A DNA stretch of 23,300 nucleotides from Gemmatimonadaceae bacterium. GTDB taxonomy: Bacteria; Latescibacterota; UBA2968; UBA8231. The DNA is taken from positions 1-23,300 of the forward strand of contig PBSR01000023.1 of the NCBI GenBank assembly GCA_002726335.1, written 5' to 3'. The notes beneath the pieces were generated by a model that was not told the origin of the DNA, did not search any database, and saw only the letters and a list, made by a program, of their open reading frames with translations. Below are positions 1 through 5,822 of this stretch, piece by piece. The translations under genes were made by a program, and so were the position numbers. The first letter of the stretch is position 1, and each line of letters starts with the position of its first letter.

Positions 1-138
1 ATATCCACGCTCCAAACATGACTCCAACTACATCATGAAGTCTAGTACTTATTTCTCGGAGAGCCCTAAGGGGTAGGAAAAGTCAAAAAGGGAGACAATT
101 TGACAAGGAGGAGGTTGGTCCTACCGGCCCCAACCTGG
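1..138. other. Non-coding, AT-richer left edge
   Basis: I see no convincing gene here. The stretch is visibly poorer in G and C than the rest of the window. A 7-bp inverted repeat (AGGTTGG at 112-118 and CCAACCT at 130-136, loop of 11) lies just past the stop of the leftward regulator gene. It could act as a weak terminator, but no T-run follows it in that direction. A TTGACA hexamer at 100-105 has no matching -10 box. Confidence 0.4.
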
Positions 139-404
139 CTACGCCGCCGCCTGGATCAGGTCTGCCTCATACTCGGGGAACATGATGATGGCGGGATGGA
201 TGCCGAATGCCTTTGCCAGCTTCTCGGCCCGCCGCTCGCGATGTCTGCTCTGTCATCTTCCAGCATGCTGATGTTCTTGGCGTTGACGCCACACCGGCGG
301 GCCAATTCCTCCTGGGTCCAGCCCTTCAATTCCCGCAGCATCCGGATCGCCTCACCCGTCGAGACGGTGGCGCGCTGCTTTGCGGGCTTGAACGACTTGT
401 CCAT
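139..404 (-). pseudogene. Frameshifted XRE-family helix-turn-helix regulator (antitoxin-like)
   Basis: The ATG at 404 has an AGAGAGG-like Shine-Dalgarno just upstream and opens a small DNA-binding protein. It shows the XRE/HTH_3 pattern: MLRELKGWTQEELARRCGV, then NAKNISMLE as recognition helix and turn. After residue 55 (DDRADI) the frame breaks. Adding one base near position 239/240 restores GERRAEKLAKAFGI, then HPAIIMFPEYE, ending at TAG 141-139, and gives a clean 88-residue protein (267 nt including stop). The family is typically antitoxins (HigA-like) or small autoregulators. No HigB/RelE-type toxin gene lies beside it, since 441-497 holds the operator and the end of the epimerase gene. 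The break may be genuine decay or a sequencing or assembly error. The in-frame ATG at 440 falls inside the palindromic operator, which argues against it as the start. Confidence 0.75.
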
Positions 405-432
405 CTGCACCTCTCTCAGAACCCGGTCGCCG

Positions 433-452
433 GTTGCCACAATTGTAGCAAC
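433..452. promoter_or_regulatory. Near-perfect 20-bp palindromic operator upstream of the XRE gene
   Basis: GTTGCCACAATTGTAGCAAC is an inverted repeat with 9 of 10 arm positions complementary. It lies about 30 bases upstream of the regulator's start. Read on the minus strand it contains TACAAT, a plausible -10 element, though I find no good -35. A dimeric HTH protein repressing its own promoter at such a site is the usual arrangement for this family. The assignment is inference from position and symmetry. Confidence 0.6.
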
Positions 453-497
453 TCAGTGCATCCGACGCATCTCGGAACGGCCCGGTCAGAGACGTCT

Positions 498-1418
498 CTA
501 CATCGCTTCGATCGCCGCGACCTGCTCTACCAGGCCAGTGGTCAACGGCGTGGCCGGTACCGGCAGCCCCGCCTCACGCAGCGCGGACAGGTCGTAGATG
601 CGGTGACAGAGGAAGGGGGCGGCGCCTGGGTTCTCTGCCAGGAAGGCGTCGACAGGGACTTCCTCCACCTGCAGATCGACGCCGAGGATGTCGGCGATGA
701 TCCGGTAGTAGATGACGGACTCGACGATATCGGGACCGGCCGCCTGGAAGATGCGGCCGTGCAGGTCGGCTCGGCCCGCCACGCCGAGGATGAGATCGGC
801 CAGGTCCCGCGCCAGGATCGGCTGCTGCAGGAAGTGGCCACCACCGACCAGACGCAGAGCCTGCCCGTCTCGCAGGCGTTGCAGCAAGCCCTTGTCGCGG
901 CCGTGTTCGGGCAGACAACCCAGAAGTGAACCGGGTCCGTAGATATGGCAGGGGCGTACCACGGTCCAGGCCATGTCGCCGCAGTCGGCGTTCATCAATT
1001 CCTGCTCGCACAGCCGTTTCTTGCCGCCGTAGCCATCGCTCAGGTAGTGCTCGGAGGATTCGCCCTGCGGGAACGTGCGGTGCGCCGGATCAAAGACGAA
1101 GTCAGTGGATACGAAGAGGAGCTGCCGGGCCCGGTCTCGCAGTACCGCCACGTCCTGAGCCGCGTCCTGGGGGTCATAACCGATGCATTCGGCCACCAGG
1201 TCGAAGCGATCGATCCGGGCCGACTCCATAGCGGAGGCGATGCCGTTGTCGAAGGCAGTGGTCTCTTTTCGATCGGCGACAATGGCGGTGACGCGGTCAG
1301 GCAGCGGGCGTTGGCCGCGAGTCACGACCCAGACACGCCAGCCAGCGGACATGGCACGGCGAGCCAGCGTACCGCTGACGAAGCCGCTGCCGCCGATGAT
1401 GAGCAGATTACCGGACAT
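498..1418 (-). CDS. NAD(P)-dependent epimerase/dehydratase (extended SDR)
   Basis: This 306-residue protein is a Rossmann-fold member of the extended short-chain dehydrogenase/reductase family, which usually acts on nucleotide sugars or related carbonyl substrates. The N-terminal dinucleotide-binding motif GGSGFVSG is at residues 9-16. The VSTDFVFD strand at 103-110 holds the catalytic Ser/Thr region, and Y130xxxK134 (YGGKK) supplies the catalytic Tyr and Lys. The substrate region contains RPCHIYGPG at 155-163, as is typical of epimerases. The gene starts 2 bases after the PhyH dioxygenase stop, so the two are very likely co-transcribed and may act on the same compound. The start is the ATG right behind that stop. 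The precise substrate is not deducible; reductase or epimerase are equally possible. Confidence 0.85.
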   Translation of the reverse strand: MSGNLLIIGGSGFVSGTLARRAMSAGWRVWVVTRGQRPLPDRVTAIVADRKETTAFDNGIASAMESARIDRFDLVAECIGYDPQDAAQDVAVLRDRARQLLFVSTDFVFDPAHRTFPQGESSEHYLSDGYGGKKRLCEQELMNADCGDMAWTVVRPCHIYGPGSLLGCLPEHGRDKGLLQRLRDGQALRLVGGGHFLQQPILARDLADLILGVAGRADLHGRIFQAAGPDIVESVIYYRIIADILGVDLQVEEVPVDAFLAENPGAAPFLCHRIYDLSALREAGLPVPATPLTTGLVEQVAAIEAM

Positions 1419-1420
1419 GG

Positions 1421-2248
1421 TCAGCCTGTCACCTGCGGTTCGCGGGGCAGCAGATCGAGGGGCTGTACGATCTTGCGTCGCTCCGGTGTGAGTCGGGAGA
1501 GCAGTTCAGTGGAAGGGGCGTAGCCATGGCGGAAGTTGCCCCATGACGGCCCGTAGCGGTAGATGCAGACGCGGCGCTCACCCTCGTTGACCCGCCGTGC
1601 CGAGCCGTGGCAGATGCCGTCGACGAAGAGGATGACGTCACCGGCCTGCATGTGCACCTCGACGGCGCCCTCGATGCCCTCGACGGAGGCGCCCCCGGGC
1701 TGCATGCGGTGAGTTTCGTACCCGGGATGAGCGAAGTTCGACTTGTGACTGCCCGGGATGAGCATGGTGCCGCCGTCACCGGGGCCGATGTCGGTGAGGG
1801 CCACCAGGGCGTTCACCTGACCGCACATGAAGCGACCCCCGTGGAAGCGGAACTGATTGCGATGGATGGGCGGGTGACCGCCGGAGTGCACGCCGATCGC
1901 TTCACCAGGGCGGCGGAAGTTGACGAAGCACTCGTCGATGAACAGCGGTCCGTGATGATAGTCGAAGGTGCCCTCGCCGCCGACGAAGAATCTGATGTGC
2001 TCGAGCCAGGAAGGATGATCGATCAGTCTTTCGAAGGGTTCACCAGCTTCGTAGATCTGCTGGTAGTTAAGCCCGTCGACGGTGCCATACGTGTGGCCGT
2101 GGACATGGCCGAACCACTCGCCAGGCTGCAGCTGTGGGATGGCGTCGAGGGTGCTATTGCAGGCGGTGACCTCATCCGCCGAAAGGGCGCCCTGCACATG
2201 GATGTAGCCGCGCAGGTCGAAGAGGTAGGTTTCGAGGGGGTCGATCAT
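1421..2248 (-). CDS. Phytanoyl-CoA dioxygenase (PhyH) family protein with an HxG motif
   Basis: This 275-residue protein belongs to the PhyH family of cytoplasmic Fe(II)/2-oxoglutarate oxygenases. Family marks are the GDGGTMLIPGSHKSNF block at residues 157-172, the distal iron ligand H214 in GICHGSARR, and the probable 2-oxoglutarate-binding Arg at 226/227 (RRVCIYRYGP). The proximal iron motif, normally HxD, reads H121-S-G123. The iron-binding carboxylate therefore appears absent, as in SyrB2-type halogenases (HxA/HxG). Many environmental PhyH proteins share a similar HxG region, so this may be a subfamily trait rather than proof of halogenation. The ATG at 2248 has a GGAGA site 10 bases upstream. 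The gene heads a two-gene operon with the epimerase and is divergent from the P-loop kinase gene. Confidence 0.85.
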   Translation of the reverse strand: MIDPLETYLFDLRGYIHVQGALSADEVTACNSTLDAIPQLQPGEWFGHVHGHTYGTVDGLNYQQIYEAGEPFERLIDHPSWLEHIRFFVGGEGTFDYHHGPLFIDECFVNFRRPGEAIGVHSGGHPPIHRNQFRFHGGRFMCGQVNALVALTDIGPGDGGTMLIPGSHKSNFAHPGYETHRMQPGGASVEGIEGAVEVHMQAGDVILFVDGICHGSARRVNEGERRVCIYRYGPSWGNFRHGYAPSTELLSRLTPERRKIVQPLDLLPREPQVTG

Positions 2249-2349
2249 GGATCGTGGGTCTCCAGGCGAATGTCAGTGCCCCGAACAAGCCGGATCCGGG
2301 CGCAGCGTGCAAGGGGCAGCTGACGCAGGATCGGGCTTGCCCATTGCCC
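2249..2349. promoter_or_regulatory. Divergent intergenic region between PhyH and the P-loop kinase gene
   Basis: About 100 bases separate the leftward dioxygenase start from the likely start of the rightward kinase. The region must hold promoters in both directions. It contains a short CCGGATCCGG palindrome and the PhyH Shine-Dalgarno (GGAGA, minus strand, 2259-2263). I could not identify convincing -35/-10 pairs. The open frame of the kinase gene extends back to an ATG at 2254, so part of this could be coding. Confidence 0.35.
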
Positions 2350-2976
2350 ATGTTCGATTCGTTGGTTCCATTCGCCGTCGTGAGCCACGCTGAGACAACA
2401 TCACCCATCGGCCAGCGATTGCACGTCGTGGGTACCACGTGCGCGGGCAAGAGCACGATGGCGGAGCGCCTGGCCGATCTGCTGGGGGTGCCCGCCGTCG
2501 ACCTGGATGCCCTCAACTGGCTGCCTGGCTGGGTTGCCCTGACGGAGACGGACCCGGAGGAGTTCGAAACAAGACTGGAAGCGGCCATCGCCGGCGAGGG
2601 ATGGGTGGTGGCCGGTGATTACTCGGGGTTCACCCGGCGCATGCTGTGGCCACGGCTGCACACCGTCATCTGGCTGGATCTGCCGTTACCGTTGATTCTG
2701 TGGCGGGTGATCACCCGCTCGTGGCGACGCTGGCGCTCGAAGGAGCTGCTCTGGGGCACGAACCGCGAAAACTTCTGGAAGCAGCTGATGTTCTGGCGGC
2801 GCGAGGACTCGCTGCTCTGGTGGGCGTGGACGACGCACGAGAAGAAGAGAGTCAGGATGGCGGCGTCCATGGCCGATCCGCAGTGGGCGCACATCCGCTT
2901 CGTGCGGCTGACGTCGGTGGGGGAGGTGGAGGAGTTCGTCCGGCTCGTGGAGGAGGGGCTGGTCAGTCAGGGCTGA
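2350..2976 (+). CDS. P-loop small-molecule kinase-like protein (adenylate kinase/FlaR-like)
   Basis: From the ATG at 2350 this is a 208-residue P-loop NTPase. The Walker A motif GTTCAGKST is at residues 28-36. The next block, PAVDLDALNW, and the later IWLDLPLPLILWRVITRSW followed by an Arg/Trp-rich stretch are typical of the small adenylate kinase-like group annotated as 'DNA topology modulation protein FlaR' or 'AAA family ATPase'. The true substrate of that group is unknown to me. The start is uncertain. There is no Shine-Dalgarno at 2350; the frame is open back to ATG 2254; and a GTG at 2380 would give a family-like N-terminus about 18 residues before the P-loop. The Uma2-family gene follows 23 bases after the stop. 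Confidence 0.75.
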   Translation: MFDSLVPFAVVSHAETTSPIGQRLHVVGTTCAGKSTMAERLADLLGVPAVDLDALNWLPGWVALTETDPEEFETRLEAAIAGEGWVVAGDYSGFTRRMLWPRLHTVIWLDLPLPLILWRVITRSWRRWRSKELLWGTNRENFWKQLMFWRREDSLLWWAWTTHEKKRVRMAASMADPQWAHIRFVRLTSVGEVEEFVRLVEEGLVSQG

Positions 2977-2999
2977 CTATATTCCGAGAGTCACCTTCC

Positions 3000-3602
3000 A
3001 TGGGGATGTCCATGTCACCACCCATCGTCCACAGGCGTAGCTGGACACGCCTCGACTACGACCGCGTCGTCGAGTCCGGCGGCTTCGGTCCCGAAGACCG
3101 TCTCGAGCTGCTCGACGGCGAGATCTGGGAGATGACGCCCCAAGGGTCGCGACACGCTGCCGTCTACAGCTCGGTGCAGCTGGCGCTGCAGCAGGCCTTC
3201 GGCACGGACTACCTGGTACGATGTCAGTTGCCGCGGGCTCTAGATGACCGATCCGAGCCCGAGCCGGACCTGGCAGTTGTCGAGGGCACGCCCTTCGATT
3301 ATCTGGAGGATCATCCGACGACCGCGTTGCTCGTCGTCGAGGTGTCGGACTCGTCGGTGGAGCACGACCGGGGCCGCAAGCTTGCGGCCTATGCACGGAA
3401 CGGGATTCCCGAGTACTGGCTGTTCGATCTGCGCGCCGAGTGCCTGGAGGCTTACCGGGATCCTGTCGCGACGAGTTACCGCGAGAAGCGTGTGTTGAGG
3501 CGTGGAAATAGCATCACGCCGCTGTCAGCTCATGGAACAGCGATCGCTATCGGCAACGTACTGCCGCCCGACGATCACCCCCCAACCGCCCCCACCCCAT
3601 AG
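3000..3602 (+). CDS. Uma2-family (DUF820) restriction-endonuclease-fold protein
   Basis: This is a 200-residue protein of the Uma2 family, abundant in environmental bacteria and built on the PD-(D/E)xK nuclease fold. Visible family features are RLELLDGEIWEM at residues 34-45, H52 in PQGSRHA, D90 in EPEPDLAVVEG, E114 in LVVEVSDSS and K127 in GRKLAAYARNGIPEYW. D90, E114 and K127 fit the metal-binding and catalytic triad. The biological role of the family is not established. Three in-frame ATGs (3000, 3006, 3012) compete; GGGG at 3002-3005 is well spaced for the one at 3012, giving 196 residues. The frame is open far upstream, but that part is a shadow of the kinase gene. The 3' end overlaps the convergent DUF362 gene by 28 bases. 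The C-terminal tail is Pro-rich and may be poorly conserved. Confidence 0.85.
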   Translation: MGMSMSPPIVHRRSWTRLDYDRVVESGGFGPEDRLELLDGEIWEMTPQGSRHAAVYSSVQLALQQAFGTDYLVRCQLPRALDDRSEPEPDLAVVEGTPFDYLEDHPTTALLVVEVSDSSVEHDRGRKLAAYARNGIPEYWLFDLRAECLEAYRDPVATSYREKRVLRRGNSITPLSAHGTAIAIGNVLPPDDHPPTAPTP

Positions 3603-4792
3603 CTGTCATACACCCCCAAATGCTCCGGATCCACCCCCTCCGGCTCAACGTACTTCAAAAACAACCCCTGATTCGCCTTGCCCGATTCCCGGGCGATCTC
3701 GCGGCGGCTCTTCAGGTTCTGTAGATCCGTCCCCTGGTACATCACGTCGCCACCTGACAAGCCGATGTACTGCCCCTCGTACTGATCGACGTAGTTGCCC
3801 TGATCCCCGCGATAGAGCGCGACCTGCTCGGCCAGCGTGCGATGCACCTCGGCGTTGTCTTCCGGCGAGATATTCGCCTGCACTTCGAAGTCACCCACCT
3901 TCTGCAGCTCATCACCCAGCAGCTCGATGTCGGCCAGGTCGATCGGTCCCAGGCCGGCGTCGCTGGCCAGCAATAGCGGATTGCGGTCGAAGACGTAGGG
4001 GGGCTCAGGGTGTACACCGGCCGGGTCGAAGCCCATCAAGTGGGTACCGACCGCATCGGTTGCAACCGTGTTGTCACCAGCCACAATGACGTCCGTCTTC
4101 AACGCCGGACCGTACCACTCCTTGTGGTTCATGGCCACGAGCCCGTCGATGACGTTCAGGGTCGGCTTGAACAGCAATCCCATGTCGGCGATGGTGTGCG
4201 GCAGGCGCACGTGGGCGTGCAGGTATCGGCGGGGCTTGCCGTACTTCGCCAGTGACGTGAGGCCGAAGAGGTTCTTCATCGTCAGGGTCGTGCCGGCGGC
4301 CATGTGGGCCTTCATCTTCTGCACCGAGACGATGGCATCGGCGTCGGCCACCCTCTTGCTGATCCAGTAGCGATCGAACATCAGGCCCCCACCGGGCACG
4401 GGCGCCTCCACGAGGGGTTCGTCTTCGGTGTCGATAAGCTCCACATCAAATTCGGCGAGGGCCTCAGGATAACCCATCACCTCGTAGATCTCCGTCGTCG
4501 TGCCTTTCTCCGTCGCCGTGTCGCCCACGAGGATCTCAGCATCAGAGTGCTGGCGCAGGGCGCGGACGACGGCACGCAGCACACAGACATCGGGTAGGGC
4601 CACCTGTCTGCCGGCGTGCAGCTTGATCTCCTTCAGGCCGATGTTCGTCTTGACGAAGATCGTCTTGAGACCGCGGAAGGTCTCCATGGTGTCGCCCAAC
4701 AGATCCAGGGATCGAGCGACGGAGTCCATCACGTGATCGTCGTCGGAGCTGGCGTCGCAGCGGACGATGCTGACGCGGGGTTTGGCTGTCAT
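3575..4792 (-). CDS. DUF362 domain-containing protein
   Basis: This 405-residue protein matches the DUF362 pattern: an N-terminal FVKTNIG strand at residues 46-52, GDTATEKGTTT near 90-100, and KMKAHMAAGTTLTMKNLFGL at 159-178. An acidic region (VIDGLVAMNHKEWYGP) follows, then a Gly/Asp-rich core. Many DUF362 proteins carry a C-terminal 2[4Fe-4S] ferredoxin module; this one shows no CxxC clusters, so it is the stand-alone form. The family's biochemical function is unsettled. It is the last gene of the long leftward run, 19 bases after the degenerate enolase-superfamily gene, and ends in a 28-base convergent overlap with the Uma2 gene. The ATG at 4792 is the natural start. The family call is firm and the role is unknown. 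Confidence 0.85.
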   Translation of the reverse strand: MTAKPRVSIVRCDASSDDDHVMDSVARSLDLLGDTMETFRGLKTIFVKTNIGLKEIKLHAGRQVALPDVCVLRAVVRALRQHSDAEILVGDTATEKGTTTEIYEVMGYPEALAEFDVELIDTEDEPLVEAPVPGGGLMFDRYWISKRVADADAIVSVQKMKAHMAAGTTLTMKNLFGLTSLAKYGKPRRYLHAHVRLPHTIADMGLLFKPTLNVIDGLVAMNHKEWYGPALKTDVIVAGDNTVATDAVGTHLMGFDPAGVHPEPPYVFDRNPLLLASDAGLGPIDLADIELLGDELQKVGDFEVQANISPEDNAEVHRTLAEQVALYRGDQGNYVDQYEGQYIGLSGGDVMYQGTDLQNLKSRREIARESGKANQGLFLKYVEPEGVDPEHLGVYDSYGVGAVGG

Positions 4793-4811
4793 GTGAGTCC
4801 TTTCGTTGTCA

Positions 4812-5822
4812 TCAACCGATGCGGTATCGCTCTACTGCCGCCATGTCCAGTTCCACGCCGAGGCCCGGCGCGTCGGGCACCGTCACCAGCCCGTCCACCG
4901 GCTCCAGGGCGCCGTCGACCAGGTCGTTCTCACGCGTGAAGTGCAGCGAGTCCGAGGGTATTGTCGCGTTGCGCACCACAGCATGTACGTGCGTGCCGTA
5001 CGCACCCGACACACCCAACCCGAGGCCGACGACCTGAAGCCACACGGGCAGACCTGCTGCCTCCGCCATGCCGGCCATGATGAGCACACTTTCGACGGTA
5101 CCTCCCATGTTGAACATGTCGGCCGCCTCGGCACGGATGGCGGACATCACCTGTTTCGGGTCTCCCAGGTGTGGTGCCAGAGGGATGATGGCGTGCTGGC
5201 GAAAGTGGTGGTACTGATGCCAGCCGGGCAGGTACTGGAAGGGATCCTCGAAGGCCTGGATGTTGTACGGCTCCAGCTGACGGGCCAGGCGCAGGCTGGT
5301 GGCCAGATCGCCGAAGGTGAAGTTGGGGTCGACGATGATGCCGTAGTCGGGGCCGGCGGCCTTCGTCATCAACTCCACCGTCTCGACGATGTTCCACGGG
5401 CGGGCCTTGAGCTTGTGGGTCTTGTAGCCCTTGCGGGCGCCTTCTTCGGCCATGGCGGCGAACTGCGCCGGCTCCAGGGGCGGCGACCACCAGCCGACGG
5501 GAACCTGCTCCCAGTGTTTGCTGCCCATCAGGCGATGGGCGGGTACGCCGAAAGCCTTGCCGACGATGTCGAAGCAGGCCATGGCCACCGCGCCGCCCAT
5601 CGTTGTCAGGTTGAGGTTCAGCGGGTCCACACCCAGCCACTGCGATTCAACGTCTTCCATGAGGTCGCCGCGCCCACCCTCGCCGATACCGATGATGCCG
5701 TCATCGGTGTGCACGCGGAGGATGGTGATGGGCCGCTCGCGGAAGTCCCCCGGACGGCTCTGCTCGATGGACGGGATATGGGGTACAGCGGTGACGAATC
5801 GTTCGACCTTCGTGATCTTCAT
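4812..5822 (-). CDS. Mandelate racemase/muconate lactonizing enzyme family protein with degenerate active site
   Basis: From ATG 5822 this is a 336-residue enolase-superfamily protein. This ATG overlaps the previous gene's TGA as ATGA, so it is preferred over the upstream in-frame ATG at 5891. The barrel begins with the usual catalytic KxK (K137-L-K139 in THKLKARPW). Metal ligands D165 (IIVDPN) and E192 (AFEDPF) are present. The third ligand normally follows an IPxA strand as Glu, but here the strand reads IPLAPHLGD with Leu219 at that place. D235 (ADMFNMGG) of the usual His-Asp dyad is kept, but Q263 (VWLQVVG) sits where the catalytic His should be. The fold assignment is secure. The reaction is unknown and it may be a new subgroup or a pseudoenzyme; H218 or D221 could substitute as ligand. 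It probably works with the galactonate-dehydratase-like enzyme encoded two genes upstream. Confidence 0.85.
   Translation of the reverse strand: MKITKVERFVTAVPHIPSIEQSRPGDFRERPITILRVHTDDGIIGIGEGGRGDLMEDVESQWLGVDPLNLNLTTMGGAVAMACFDIVGKAFGVPAHRLMGSKHWEQVPVGWWSPPLEPAQFAAMAEEGARKGYKTHKLKARPWNIVETVELMTKAAGPDYGIIVDPNFTFGDLATSLRLARQLEPYNIQAFEDPFQYLPGWHQYHHFRQHAIIPLAPHLGDPKQVMSAIRAEAADMFNMGGTVESVLIMAGMAEAAGLPVWLQVVGLGLGVSGAYGTHVHAVVRNATIPSDSLHFTRENDLVDGALEPVDGLVTVPDAPGLGVELDMAAVERYRIG

Noticed and set aside
100..105. TTGACA consensus -35 hexamer
   Set aside because: No -10 hexamer at proper spacing on the plus strand and no rightward gene follows.
488..499. Perfect 12-bp palindrome AGAGACGTCTCT over the epimerase stop codon
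   Set aside because: It has no loop or T-run for a terminator and lies in a coding end; it is short enough to be chance.
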